Positions 25,407 to 34,841 of a DNA stretch of 64,000 nucleotides are shown here, in pieces; position 1 is the stretch's first letter; every line of letters begins with the position of its first letter. The stretch comes from CALIZF01 sp046292445 (GTDB lineage Bacteria > Pseudomonadota > Alphaproteobacteria > Rhodobacterales > Rhodobacteraceae), in assembly GCA_046292445.1 (NCBI GenBank), contig JBKBQT010000018.1, forward strand, positions 1 to 64,000, written 5' to 3'. The translations under genes and the position numbers were made by a program. The notes beneath the pieces are model-generated. The model saw only the letters and a program-made list of their open reading frames with translations. It did not search any database and had not been told where the DNA came from.

Positions 25407-26057
25407 ATGCACGCTGTCCGCCCCCTGCCCGCCTATCTCGTCCAGCGGTTCCACGGCTGGCGCGCGACCGTCTGGACCGAGAACAAGGCCTGGTATCGGC
25501 GCCTGGCCAGCGACGGGCAGCATCCGCGGGCGATGGTGATCTCCTGCTGCGACAGCCGGGTGCATGTCACCTCGATCTTCGGCGCGGACGAGGGCGAGTT
25601 CTTCATCCACCGCAACATCGCGAGCCTCGTGCCGCCCTACAACCCGGATGGCGAGTATCACGGCACCTCGGCGGCGGTGGAATATGCCGTGACAGCGCTG
25701 CATGTCGCGCATCTGATCGTGCTCGGCCATGCGCAATGCGGCGGGGTCAGGGGGTGCCACGACATGTGCCGCGGCGATGCCCCGGCGCTGGAGGAAAAGA
25801 CGAGCTTCGTCGGGCGCTGGATGGACATCCTGCGCCCCGGCTATGCGCGGGTCGCGGGCCTTGCCGACGATGCCGCCCGGCTGCGCGCGCTCGAGAAGGA
25901 GGCGGTCGTGGTGTCGCTGCACAACCTGATGACCTTCCCCTTCGTGCAGGCGGCGGTTGCGGCCGAGGATCTGTCGCTGCACGGCCTGTGGACGGCGACC
26001 GGCGAGGGCGCGCTCGAACAATACGATCCGGGCACGGGCGGGTTCGTGCCGGTGTGA
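25407..26057 (+). CDS. Beta-class carbonic anhydrase
   Basis: A 216-residue enzyme interconverting CO2 and bicarbonate. Zinc ligands are Cys47 (CCDSRV), His108 and Cys111 (LGHAQCGG); the catalytic Asp49-Arg51 dyad of the CxDxR motif is intact, and the family's HNLMTFPFV stretch is present. ATG 25407 starts MHAVRPLPAYLVQRF; the frame is open upstream but without family-like sequence. It appears monocistronic. Supply of bicarbonate for carboxylases or pH balance is the usual role. Confidence 0.95.
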   Translation: MHAVRPLPAYLVQRFHGWRATVWTENKAWYRRLASDGQHPRAMVISCCDSRVHVTSIFGADEGEFFIHRNIASLVPPYNPDGEYHGTSAAVEYAVTALHVAHLIVLGHAQCGGVRGCHDMCRGDAPALEEKTSFVGRWMDILRPGYARVAGLADDAARLRALEKEAVVVSLHNLMTFPFVQAAVAAEDLSLHGLWTATGEGALEQYDPGTGGFVPV

Positions 26058-26149
26058 TGATGACGGCTGCGTGATAAGCGGCTTGTGACTTCCCTGCCAG
26101 CGGTGCCTGCGTATGGTGTCGGGGCGGCATTCAGCCACGGAGATCAGCC

Positions 26150-26581
26150 ATGAAGCGCACCGCCCTTATCGCGACCCTGACCGCCCTCGCCCTCGCCGGC
26201 ACCGCCATCGCCCAGGAGGCGACGCTGCCCGAGGTGAAGGCGCGCAAGCAGCAGATGCAGGAGCAGCGCATGGCGGTCGCCGTGCTTGGCGACATGGCCA
26301 GCGGCAAGACCGCGTTCGATGCGGGTGCGGCGGCGGCAGCCAAGGCGGCGCTGGCGGAGCTCGGGGTCGGGATCCCGGCGAAGTTCGAGGCCGAGGTGAC
26401 CGAGGCGGCGTCGAAGGCCAAGCCCGAAATCTGGATGATGTGGGACGATTTCGTCGTCAAGTCCGAGGCGCTGACGGTGGCGGCCAATGCGCTCGACGCC
26501 TCGTCGCTCGACGGCGTGCGGGCCGGGATGCCGGCGATCGGCGGCTCGTGCCAGGCCTGCCATCAGCTTTATCGGAACTGA
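26150..26581 (+). CDS. Cytochrome c' / c556-type periplasmic cytochrome
   Basis: A 143-residue exported protein: signal peptide ending AIAQEA, a four-helix bundle, and a single haem site CQACH at residues 134-138 close to the C-terminus, the mark of the cytochrome c' family. A Met near residue 36 or 41 in the first helix could be the sixth ligand, in which case the protein would be low-spin c556 rather than NO-binding c'. It is followed after 138 bases by a class III alcohol dehydrogenase. Its role may be electron transfer or NO protection. Confidence 0.9.
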   Translation: MKRTALIATLTALALAGTAIAQEATLPEVKARKQQMQEQRMAVAVLGDMASGKTAFDAGAAAAAKAALAELGVGIPAKFEAEVTEAASKAKPEIWMMWDDFVVKSEALTVAANALDASSLDGVRAGMPAIGGSCQACHQLYRN

Positions 26582-26719
26582 CCGCCCGCGCGGCGTGATC
26601 GCGGCCGCCCCGCGCAAGGCCGGCATCGGGCCATGCGCGGGGATCGAGCCCCGCCCGGGCCGGTTGCATTCCGCCCCGCGCTGCGCCAGCCTGCCGGCGC
26701 CACGTCAGGGAGAAGTCCG

Positions 26720-27850
<1,131 letters not shown>

Positions 27851-27892
27851 CCGCGGCGCGCGCGCGGCGCAGATTCCAGAGGCAGCCGCGCC

Positions 27893-28765
27893 TCAGAGCG
27901 GAAAGTCGGGCAACTCGAGCAGCGGGGCGACATCCACCAGCCGCACATGCGCCGCGGTCAGATCGAGCCCCGCCGCCATCCGCGCAAGGATCACCGGCGC
28001 CTCGGCCCCGATGCCATCGGCGTCGAACCGCAGGATGCCCGTCGCGGGGTCGTAGATCACCCGGTCGCTGCGATCCTGCGCTGCCGGCCCGAGCGCGAAG
28101 GCGCGGCGGGCAAGGCCACCCGAGCCGAGCCCCGCGAAATCGGCCGCGCCGCTGTCGAGCCAGATGCGGTCCGAGGCCGGATCGAAATCCTTGATCCGGT
28201 CGGCGCCGTGCTGCGCGCTGCGGAACACGAAGGCATCGCGCCCGGCCCCGTTGCGCAGCACATCGTCACCCGCGCCGCCGATCAGCGTGTCGCGCCAGCC
28301 GCCGCCCAGGATCGTGTCGTTGCCCACGCCGCCGTCGATGACATCATTGCCCCCATGGCCCAGCAGCCGGTCGTTGTCCGGCCCGCCGCGCATCGCGTCG
28401 TCGCCCGCCAGCGCCACCTGCCAGAAGGCCGCGCCGCCTCCACCGGCGGTCAGCGCCTGAAACTGCGGCGTCGGCAGGCTGGTGCCAAAGAGCAGCGCCG
28501 AGGTGCCCCGATCGCCGGCGACCTGCACGGCGATGCCGACGACCGTCCCGCCGACAAAGCCCGCGCCCGTGTCGAGAAAACCGGTGCCGAACACCACCGC
28601 CCTGTTCGTCCCGCGCGAGGCAAAGCCCGCCACCTGGTCGGCCGCATCCTCGCCGTCCTCGATGCCGCGCCAGGCACCGACCAGCCAGCCGGCCGGATCC
28701 TGCGCCGCCATGTCAAAGCCGGTCCAGCCCGGCGCAAAGACCCTGCCCACCCTGAAGAAGGCCAT
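27893..28765 (-). CDS. RTX-type calcium-binding repeat protein
   Basis: A 290-residue protein with a central block of glycine- and aspartate-rich nonapeptides (residues about 125-170: GGPDNDRLLGHGGNDVIDGG, then GGVGNDTIL and GGAGDDVLRNGAGRDAFVF). These bind Ca2+ and form a parallel beta-roll. The C-terminal FRSAQHGADRIKDFDPASDRI region is the usual cap of such proteins. There is no signal peptide, as expected for C-terminally signalled type I secretion, but no type I export genes are nearby. The N-terminal 120 residues are of unknown fold, so any activity cannot be named. Confidence 0.85.
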   Translation of the reverse strand: MAFFRVGRVFAPGWTGFDMAAQDPAGWLVGAWRGIEDGEDAADQVAGFASRGTNRAVVFGTGFLDTGAGFVGGTVVGIAVQVAGDRGTSALLFGTSLPTPQFQALTAGGGGAAFWQVALAGDDAMRGGPDNDRLLGHGGNDVIDGGVGNDTILGGGWRDTLIGGAGDDVLRNGAGRDAFVFRSAQHGADRIKDFDPASDRIWLDSGAADFAGLGSGGLARRAFALGPAAQDRSDRVIYDPATGILRFDADGIGAEAPVILARMAAGLDLTAAHVRLVDVAPLLELPDFPL

Positions 28766-29021
28766 GCCGCGCGCTCTCTGCTCGAACGCCGCAGCCCCAG
28801 GGGATCACCCCACGGGTGTAAATCGCGCTGCACCCGCCGACCCCGTCCGCCGGACCATCTGCCCGGCAGAGGCCGATCCGCCGATCGCTGCCCTTGGCAC
28901 GGGCGGCATTTCTTGGCATGGCGTGACCGGACAAGCGAGCCGCGCCGAACCTGCATGCGGGTTTCGCGCCCCGCGGCGTTCAGACATCCGGTGCGGATCG
29001 CGCGCCGAGAAGGAAACACCC

Positions 29022-29777
29022 ATGGCCATCCCCGACCGCGCCCCCCGCCTCTGCGTCCTGATCGACGCCGACAACGTCCCCGCCAGCTATGCCGAGGCGA
29101 TCTTTGACGAGGTCGCCTCGCTCGGCGAGGCGTCCGTCCGGCGCATCTACGGCGACTGGTCGGCCCAGCGGCTCAACAAATGGGCGGAAAAGGTGGCGGC
29201 GCTCGGCCTCGTGGCCGACCAGCAGTTTTCCAACACCAAGGGCAAGAATGCCTCGGACATCGGCCTTGTCATCGCGGCGATGGATTTCCTGCATTCGGGC
29301 CTGTTCGACGGCTTCGTGCTGGTCAGTTCCGACAGCGATTTCACCCGGCTTGCCGCGCGGATCCGCGAACAGGGCCTCGACGTCTACGGCATCGGCGAGA
29401 AGAAGACGCCCGAGGCCTTTCGGATGGCCTGCAAACGGTTCATCTATGTCGAGAACCTCGGCCCGTCCGAGCCGGCCCAGCCGTCGCGCATCCCCTCGCC
29501 CGAGCCGCAGGCGGCCCGGCCCGCCAGCACATCGCAGGGTGGCAAGGAACCGCCCGCCCAGGCGATCCCGCTCATCATCGCGGCGATGCGGGCGATCGAC
29601 CCGGACGGCGAGTGGTATTCGCTTGGCCAGATCGGCCAGTACATCACGCAAGGCACGCCGGATTTCGACACCCGCACCTACGGGTCGGCGAAACTGTCGG
29701 ACCTGATGAAGAAGCTGCCGCGCTTCGAGGTCAAGCAGGGCCCGGGTGGCCAGCTTCTTGCCCGCGACGTGACCTGA
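29022..29777 (+). CDS. NYN-domain (PIN-like) nuclease with C-terminal OST-HTH/LOTUS domain
   Basis: A 251-residue protein of the LabA/DUF88 type. The N-terminal NYN domain has the acidic active-site set: Asp15 and Asp17-Asn18 (LIDADNV), Asp79 (NASDIGLV), and Asp104/Asp106 (SSDSDFTRLA), predicting a metal-dependent ribonuclease. After a Pro-rich linker (about residues 155-180) the C-terminal ~70 residues fit an OST-HTH/LOTUS domain (DGEWYSLGQIGQYI...FDTRTYGSAKLSDLMKKLPRFEV), which in other proteins binds RNA. ATG 29022 has AAGGAAA ahead. A second gene of the same build follows 54 bases later. Targets unknown. Confidence 0.88.
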   Translation: MAIPDRAPRLCVLIDADNVPASYAEAIFDEVASLGEASVRRIYGDWSAQRLNKWAEKVAALGLVADQQFSNTKGKNASDIGLVIAAMDFLHSGLFDGFVLVSSDSDFTRLAARIREQGLDVYGIGEKKTPEAFRMACKRFIYVENLGPSEPAQPSRIPSPEPQAARPASTSQGGKEPPAQAIPLIIAAMRAIDPDGEWYSLGQIGQYITQGTPDFDTRTYGSAKLSDLMKKLPRFEVKQGPGGQLLARDVT

Positions 29778-29831
29778 TTTCCGCCCGATTCCCGGCGCAG
29801 CGATGCGGCATCCGGGACGGGATGCGGCACG

Positions 29832-30665
29832 ATGACCGAGGCTATGGGCGCGTTCACGGCGGCGGCGATGCGGGACGAACCGCGGCTGGCGCTGCTGGTC
29901 GATGGCGAGAACCTGCCCCATGCCTTTGCCGAGCAGATCCTCGCCCGTGCCGCGGCGCATGGCGCGCTGCCGGTGCGGCGCGTCTATGGCAACATGACGC
30001 GCCTTGCGGCCTGGGAGGCGGCGCCCGGCTTTCGCCCCGTCCATACCGGCACGGGCAAGAATTCCGCCGACATGATGCTGGTGATCGAGGCGATGGCGCT
30101 GGTCCATGCCGGCGGGCTCGACGGCGTTGCGATCGCCAGTTCCGACCGGGATTTCACCCATCTCGCCCATCACCTGCGCGAGCGCGGGCTGATCGTGATC
30201 GGGATCGGGACGGCGTTCGCGCCCGAGGCGTTCCGCAAGGCCTGCACCCGGTTCATCGAGCTTCGCCCGCAAGCGACCGTCGTGCCGCGCGACGATACCG
30301 CCCCACCCTTCGCCGCCGCCCCCGCAACGCCGCAGCCGGCGCCGACCCTGGTGCCCGCATCCGCAACGGCGGCGGCCGCGCGCGTTCCGGTGGCAGCGCC
30401 CCGACCATCCCCCGCGGCGACGATGCGCGTAGCGCAAGCCGCGCCCGGCGGCGCGCGCCTGTGCGACACGGTGCGCACGCTGATCGCGCAGGAGGGGACC
30501 GGGGGTGCGATGCCGATCCATCTGCTCGGCGCGCGGATGGCGGCGGCCCATGGCGTCACGCTGGCCGATACCGGGCACAAGACCTGGCGCGCCTTCCTGC
30601 TTGCCCATCCGGCGCAGTTTGCCTGCGACCCCAGGGGACCGCGGGCCTGCGCGCGGTTGCGCTGA
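29832..30665 (+). CDS. Second NYN-domain nuclease-like protein with a C-terminal OST-HTH-like domain
   Basis: A 277-residue paralogue of its upstream neighbour. The acidic set is Asp24, Glu26-Asn27 (LVDGENL), Asp80 (NSADMMLV) and Asp105/Asp107 (SSDRDFTHLA), so the catalytic pattern is kept with Asp-to-Glu at one site. A long Ala/Pro-rich linker (about residues 150-205) joins a C-terminal domain with RLCDTVRTLIAQEG and DTGHKTWRAFLLAHPAQF, resembling a diverged OST-HTH domain. The two genes probably share a transcript. The catalytic domain is clear; the C-terminal assignment is less so. Confidence 0.85.
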   Translation: MTEAMGAFTAAAMRDEPRLALLVDGENLPHAFAEQILARAAAHGALPVRRVYGNMTRLAAWEAAPGFRPVHTGTGKNSADMMLVIEAMALVHAGGLDGVAIASSDRDFTHLAHHLRERGLIVIGIGTAFAPEAFRKACTRFIELRPQATVVPRDDTAPPFAAAPATPQPAPTLVPASATAAAARVPVAAPRPSPAATMRVAQAAPGGARLCDTVRTLIAQEGTGGAMPIHLLGARMAAAHGVTLADTGHKTWRAFLLAHPAQFACDPRGPRACARLR

Positions 30666-30696
30666 CGGGGGTTGCGGCGGCATCCGGGCGGCTTAG

Positions 30697-30713
30697 TTTG
30701 GAATCATTCCAGA
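30697..30713 (+). promoter_or_regulatory. Candidate Irr-binding ICE box upstream of mbfA
   Basis: TTTGGAATCATTCCAGA is a 7-3-7 near-perfect dyad and matches the Irr consensus layout TTTAGAA-N3-TTCTAAA, with one A-to-G change in the left arm mirrored in the right. It lies 13 bases upstream of the mbfA ATG. MbfA is a known conserved target of the iron regulator Irr in alphaproteobacteria, which supports the site. Confidence 0.75.
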
Positions 30714-30725
30714 TCGGAGCCACCC

Positions 30726-31700
30726 ATGCTGCCCATTTCGTCCCGCCGCCGCTTCGACGACCTGAGCGAGCGCGAGATACTCGCCCTTGCCATCTCGTCC
30801 GAAGAGGACGACGCCCGCATCTACCGGCTCTACGGCGAGCGGCTCCGCGGCGCCTATCCGGCGACGGCCGCGATCTTCGACGGCATGGCGGCGGAAGAGG
30901 ACCAGCACCGCCAGCGCCTCATCGAGGCGCACCGGACGCGGTTCGGCGAGGTCATTCCCCTGATCCGGCGCGAACATGTGGCCGGGTTCTATGCCCGTCG
31001 GCCGGTCTGGCTGGTCGAGAACCTCCCCGTCGAACGGATCCGGGCCGAAGCCGATGCGATGGAACGGCAGGCGCAGGATTTCTACACCCGCGCCGCCGGC
31101 CGGGTGACCGATGCCGGCACCCGCAAGCTGCTGGGCGATCTCGCCGCGGCCGAGGCGGGGCACCGCAACGCCGCCGATGCGCTGACGGCCGAACACCTGC
31201 CCGAGGATGTGAAGGCGGGCGAGGATCGTGCGGCGCGGCGGCAGTTCATCCTGACCTGGGTGCAGCCGGGCCTTGCCGGCCTGATGGACGGGTCGGTCAG
31301 CACGCTCGCCCCGATCTTTGCCACCGCCTTTGCCACGCAGGATCCCTGGACGACGTTCCAGGTCGGGCTGGCCGCGTCGATCGGGGCGGGCATCTCGATG
31401 GGCTTTACCGAGGCGGCGCATGACGACGGCGTGCTGTCGGGGCGCGGCGCACCGTGGAAACGCGGGCTCGCCTCGGGGGTGATGACGACGCTCGGCGGGC
31501 TCGGCCATGCCCTGCCCTATCTCATCGACGACTTTTGGCTCGCGACATGGATTGCCATTGCGGTGGTGTTCATGGAACTCTGGGCCATCGTGTGGATCCA
31601 GAACCGGTTCATGGAAACGCCCTTCTTTCGCGCGACGTTCCAGGTGGTGCTCGGCGGGGCGCTGGTGCTCGCCGCGGGCATCCTGATCGGCGGCGGCTGA
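30726..31700 (+). CDS. mbfA: Membrane-bound ferritin MbfA (ferritin domain + VIT1-like iron exporter)
   Basis: A 324-residue two-domain protein. Residues about 1-165 are a ferritin-like (Er) helical bundle with metal ligands in SSEEDDARIY, AAEEDQHRQRLIEAH and DLAAAEAGHRNA. The C-terminal part has about five spans similar to the yeast vacuolar iron transporter VIT1 (GSVSTLAPIFATAFATQDPW, IGAGISMGFTEAAHDDG). In relatives it exports Fe2+ and guards against iron and peroxide stress. ATG 30726 gives MLPISSRRRFDDLSEREIL. A candidate Irr operator lies just upstream, and a nitroreductase gene follows after three bases. Confidence 0.95.
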   Translation: MLPISSRRRFDDLSEREILALAISSEEDDARIYRLYGERLRGAYPATAAIFDGMAAEEDQHRQRLIEAHRTRFGEVIPLIRREHVAGFYARRPVWLVENLPVERIRAEADAMERQAQDFYTRAAGRVTDAGTRKLLGDLAAAEAGHRNAADALTAEHLPEDVKAGEDRAARRQFILTWVQPGLAGLMDGSVSTLAPIFATAFATQDPWTTFQVGLAASIGAGISMGFTEAAHDDGVLSGRGAPWKRGLASGVMTTLGGLGHALPYLIDDFWLATWIAIAVVFMELWAIVWIQNRFMETPFFRATFQVVLGGALVLAAGILIGGG

Positions 31701-31703
31701 GGC

Positions 31704-32387
31704 ATGCGGCCGCGCTATGAACCGCTGCCGCTGCCCGACCGGGTGCAGGTGCCGCCCGACCGGGCGCTGGCACAGGCAGAGGCGTTCCGCGACCACCTTG
31801 CCCGGCGGCATTCGGTGCGCGCCTTCGCCCCCGACCCGGTGCCGCAGGGCGTGATCGAGGCGGTGATCGCGACCGCCGCCGGCGCACCGTCCGGCGCCAA
31901 CCTCCAGCCCTGGCATTTCGCCGCCATCGCAGACCCCGCGATGAAGGCCCGTATCCGCGCCGCGGCGGAGGAGGAGGAGCGGGCGTTCTATGCCGGCGGC
32001 GGCGGCGACGCATGGCTCGCGGCGCTCGAGCCGATCGGGACCGGCGCGGACAAGCCGCATCTGACCATCGCGCCCTGGCTGATCGTCGTGTTCGCCGAAC
32101 GCTACGGACAGAACCCCGACGGCACGCGGCGCAAGAATTATTACGTGCCCGAAAGCACCGGCATCGCCTGCGGGTTCCTGATCGCCGCGATCCATGCGGC
32201 GGGTCTGGTGACGCTGCCGCATACCCCGAACCCGATGGGTTTCCTCAATGCGCTCTGCGGCCGGCCGGCGGCGGAAAAGCCGCTGATGATCCTGCCCGTG
32301 GGCTATCCGGCCGCCGATGCGACGGTGCCGGCGGCGGCCAAGCGCAAGAAGCCGCTGGCGGCGGTGATGACGGTGTTTCCCGGCTGA
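31704..32387 (+). CDS. Nitroreductase family FMN oxidoreductase
   Basis: A 227-residue nitroreductase-fold flavoprotein. The FMN-binding RRHSVRAFAPDPVP (about residues 34-47), the GAPSGANLQPWHF motif and a C-terminal GFLNALCGRPAAEKPLMILPVGYP are visible. The sequence most resembles the BluB/iodotyrosine-deiodinase side of the family rather than NfsA/B. Starting three bases after mbfA, it is probably co-transcribed and so may be under Irr control. Substrate unknown. Confidence 0.88.
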   Translation: MRPRYEPLPLPDRVQVPPDRALAQAEAFRDHLARRHSVRAFAPDPVPQGVIEAVIATAAGAPSGANLQPWHFAAIADPAMKARIRAAAEEEERAFYAGGGGDAWLAALEPIGTGADKPHLTIAPWLIVVFAERYGQNPDGTRRKNYYVPESTGIACGFLIAAIHAAGLVTLPHTPNPMGFLNALCGRPAAEKPLMILPVGYPAADATVPAAAKRKKPLAAVMTVFPG

Positions 32388-32410
32388 CCGGCGCGGCGCC
32401 CGGGGCGTGC

Positions 32411-32446
32411 CGGGCATGAGTATTTGGGGAACGATGAAGCCGGGGC
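32411..32446 (+). repeat. Rhodobacterales-type dispersed 3' element, copy 2
   Basis: GAGTATTTGGGG and GATGAAGCCGGGG align with the tail of the copy at 22416-22460 (GATATTTGGG, TGAAGCCGGGG), while the GCCTCCGGCGGG head is degenerate here. It again lies shortly after a plus-strand gene. Confidence 0.5.
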
Positions 32447-32528
32447 GGCGGGAGCAGGAGCGGGCCGATTGCGCCTTGCAGTGCAGGGCGGGGCGTGAGA
32501 CGTGCAGGCATATGCGTTCGGGCCCGCG

Positions 32529-33467
32529 ATGATCCCCATCCTGCTCAAGACCTTGCCGTTCTTTGCGCTGATCGGCCTCGGCTGGTGGGCGGGGCGGGCG
32601 CGGTTCTTTTCGCCCGAGGCGACGGCTTACCTCACCAAGTTCGTGTTCTACTTCGCGCTCTCGGCGATGCTGTTCCGGTTTTCGGCCAATCTCGACATCG
32701 GCGCGCTGTTCGACTGGCGGTTCGTCGCGGCCTATCTGTGGGGCTGTTTTCTGGTCTATGCACTGGCGCTTGCCGTGGCGATGCTGCGGCGGGTGAGCGT
32801 GGCCGAGGCGGCGATCGAGGCGCAATGCGCGGTGATCGGCAATACCGGGTTCCTCGGGGTGCCGATGCTGGTGGTGCTGCTGGGGCCGGAGGCGGCCGGG
32901 CCGGTGCTGCTGGTGCTCGCGCTCGACCTGATCGTGTTCTCGTCCATCATCACGGTGGTCATCACGGCGGCGCGCGAGGGGCGGTTCCGCTGGGCGGTGC
33001 TCGGCACGCTGGGGATGGGGATCCTGAAGAACCCGATGATCGTGTCGATGGTGCTCGGGCTCGGCTGGGGTGCAACCGGCATTCCGGTGCCGGGGCCGGC
33101 GAACGAGTTCCTCGCGATCCTCGGGGCGGCGGCGACGCCGGGGGCGCTCTTCGCCATCGGCGCCTCGCTCGCCACCAAATCGGCCGAGCGGCGCGAGGTG
33201 GCGGCCTGGCTTTCGTTCTGCAAGCTGATCCTGCACCCGGCCGCCTGTGCCTTTGCCGCGCTGGTCCTGTTCAAGGTCGACGTGCAGGCGGCGGGGGTGA
33301 TGATCGCGGCGGCCGCGCTGCCGGTGGCGGGGAACGTCTACATCCTTGCCGCGCATTACGGCGTGGCGCCGCAGCGGGTGGCGGCGTCGATCCTGATCTC
33401 GACCGCTGCGTCGATCCTGACCGTCACGGCGGTGATCGCATGGATCACGGGGACATTATGGGCGTGA
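32529..33467 (+). CDS. AEC-family permease (auxin efflux carrier type)
   Basis: A 312-residue membrane protein with about ten spans and the AEC layout: two five-span halves, the first starting IPILLKTLPFFALIGLGWWAGRARFFSPEA and the second centred on FLAILGAAATPGALFAIGASLA. Relatives move malate, malonate or other organic anions. The ATG at 32529 is favoured over a GTG at 32502. It overlaps the following yaiI by ten bases and heads a run of five tightly packed genes to 36.7 kb, suggesting an operon. Confidence 0.87.
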   Translation: MIPILLKTLPFFALIGLGWWAGRARFFSPEATAYLTKFVFYFALSAMLFRFSANLDIGALFDWRFVAAYLWGCFLVYALALAVAMLRRVSVAEAAIEAQCAVIGNTGFLGVPMLVVLLGPEAAGPVLLVLALDLIVFSSIITVVITAAREGRFRWAVLGTLGMGILKNPMIVSMVLGLGWGATGIPVPGPANEFLAILGAAATPGALFAIGASLATKSAERREVAAWLSFCKLILHPAACAFAALVLFKVDVQAAGVMIAAAALPVAGNVYILAAHYGVAPQRVAASILISTAASILTVTAVIAWITGTLWA

Positions 33468-33904
33468 CCGTCTATGTCGATGCCGATGCCTGCCCGGTGC
33501 GGGCCGAGGCCGAGCGGGTGGCGGCGCGGCACGGGGCGGCGGTGGTGCATGTATCGAACGGCGGCATCCGCCCCTCGCCGCAGCCGCATGTGCGCATGGT
33601 CTATGTGCCCGAGGGGGCGGACGCGGCCGACATCTGGATCGCCGCGCGGGCCGGGCCGGGGGATGTGGTGGTGACGTCCGACCTGCCGCTTGCGGCGCGG
33701 GCGGTGGCGGCGGGGGCGGCGGTGGTGCGGCACGACGGGACGCGTCTGACCCCTGCCAACATCGGCCCGGCGCTGGCGGCGCGGGACCTCGCGGCCGATC
33801 TGCGCGCCGCCGATCCGTTCCGGCAGGGGTCGGGCAAGGCGTTCGGCCCCGCAGACCGGTCGCGGTTCCTCGATGCGCTCGACCGCGCGCTGCGGGGGCG
33901 GTGA
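33458..33904 (+). CDS. yaiI: YaiI/YqxD family (DUF188) PIN-like protein
   Basis: A 148-residue protein of the UPF0178/DUF188 family: VYVDADACPVRAEAERVAARHG at the N-terminus, a DAADIWIAARAGPGDVVVTSDLPLAARA block with conserved acidic residues, and a SGKAFGPADRSRFLDALDRAL tail. The acidic residues resemble a PIN-fold nuclease site, but no activity is established in the family that I know. It overlaps the AEC gene by ten bases at its start and the DMT gene by one base at its end (TGATG). Confidence 0.93.
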   Translation: MGVTVYVDADACPVRAEAERVAARHGAAVVHVSNGGIRPSPQPHVRMVYVPEGADAADIWIAARAGPGDVVVTSDLPLAARAVAAGAAVVRHDGTRLTPANIGPALAARDLAADLRAADPFRQGSGKAFGPADRSRFLDALDRALRGR

Positions 33905-34839
33905 TGGCGGTGAGCCGGACCGTGATCGGGGTTGCCTCGGCCTTTGGCGGCGGCGTGTCGTTTTCGGTCAACGATGTTGTCATCAAGTTCCTGTCGGGCG
34001 GCTATCCGCTGCATCAGCTCGTGCTGATGCGGGCGGTGATCGCGGCGCTGATCGTGGTGCTGGTGCTGATGCCGCTGGCGGGCGGGCTCCATCACATCCG
34101 CACGCGGCGGCTCGGGGCGCATGTGCTGCGGGCGCTGTTCGTGGTGGCCTCGAACGTGTGCTATTTCCTCGCCCTTGCCGCCATGCCGATCGCGGAGGCG
34201 GTGGCGCTATTCTTCATCGCCCCCCTGCTCATCACCGCGTTTTCGGTGGTGTTCCTCGGCGAGACGGTCGGGCCGCGGCGGTGGACGGCGGTGGCCATCG
34301 GCCTTGTCGGCGTCATCGTCATGCTGCGCCCGGGGACCGAGGCGTTCCAGCCCGCCGCCCTCCTCTGCCTTGCCTCGGCGGCGTTCTATGCCGGGATGCA
34401 CATGTTCACCCGCCGCATGGGGGTGACCGAGGCGGCGGTGACCTTTGCCCTCTACGTGCAACTGACGTTCATCGTCACCGCCGGCGCCGTCGGGATTGCC
34501 CTTGGCGACGGACGGCTGGCGGGCAGCGAGGATCCGTCGCTCGCGTTCCTCTTTCGCGCCTGGATCTGGCCGCCGGCCGCCGACTGGTGGCTGATCGCCG
34601 CGATCGGGCTGTCGAGCGGGATCGGCGGGTTCCTCGTCGCGCAGGCCTACAAGCTGGTCGATGCCGGGCTTGCGGCGCCTTTCGAATACATCTCGCTGCC
34701 CATGGCTGTGGTCTGGGGCGTGGTGGTGTTCGGCGAGTTCCCCGATGCCTTCGCCTGGGCGGGGATCGCGTTGATCCTTGGCTCGGGTCTCTACATGATG
34801 TGGCGCGAGGCACAGATCGCGCGGCGCGGCGGAGGATAG
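33904..34839 (+). CDS. DMT-superfamily transporter (EamA family), second copy
   Basis: A 311-residue ten-span exporter with two EamA repeats; the first has AMPIAEAVALFFIAPLLITAFSVVFLGE, the second YKLVDAGLAAPFEYISLPMAVVWGVVVFGE. It differs clearly from the DMT protein at 20.1-21.1 kb. The ATG at 33904 shares its first base with the yaiI stop; a GTG one codon earlier is possible. Substrate unknown. The next gene starts two bases after its stop. Confidence 0.88.
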   Translation: MAVSRTVIGVASAFGGGVSFSVNDVVIKFLSGGYPLHQLVLMRAVIAALIVVLVLMPLAGGLHHIRTRRLGAHVLRALFVVASNVCYFLALAAMPIAEAVALFFIAPLLITAFSVVFLGETVGPRRWTAVAIGLVGVIVMLRPGTEAFQPAALLCLASAAFYAGMHMFTRRMGVTEAAVTFALYVQLTFIVTAGAVGIALGDGRLAGSEDPSLAFLFRAWIWPPAADWWLIAAIGLSSGIGGFLVAQAYKLVDAGLAAPFEYISLPMAVVWGVVVFGEFPDAFAWAGIALILGSGLYMMWREAQIARRGGG

Positions 34840-34841
34840 GC

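Noticed and set aside
30693..33356. An 887-codon open frame on the minus strand
   Set aside because: Antisense to mbfA, the nitroreductase and the AEC carrier, all of which have clear family motifs.
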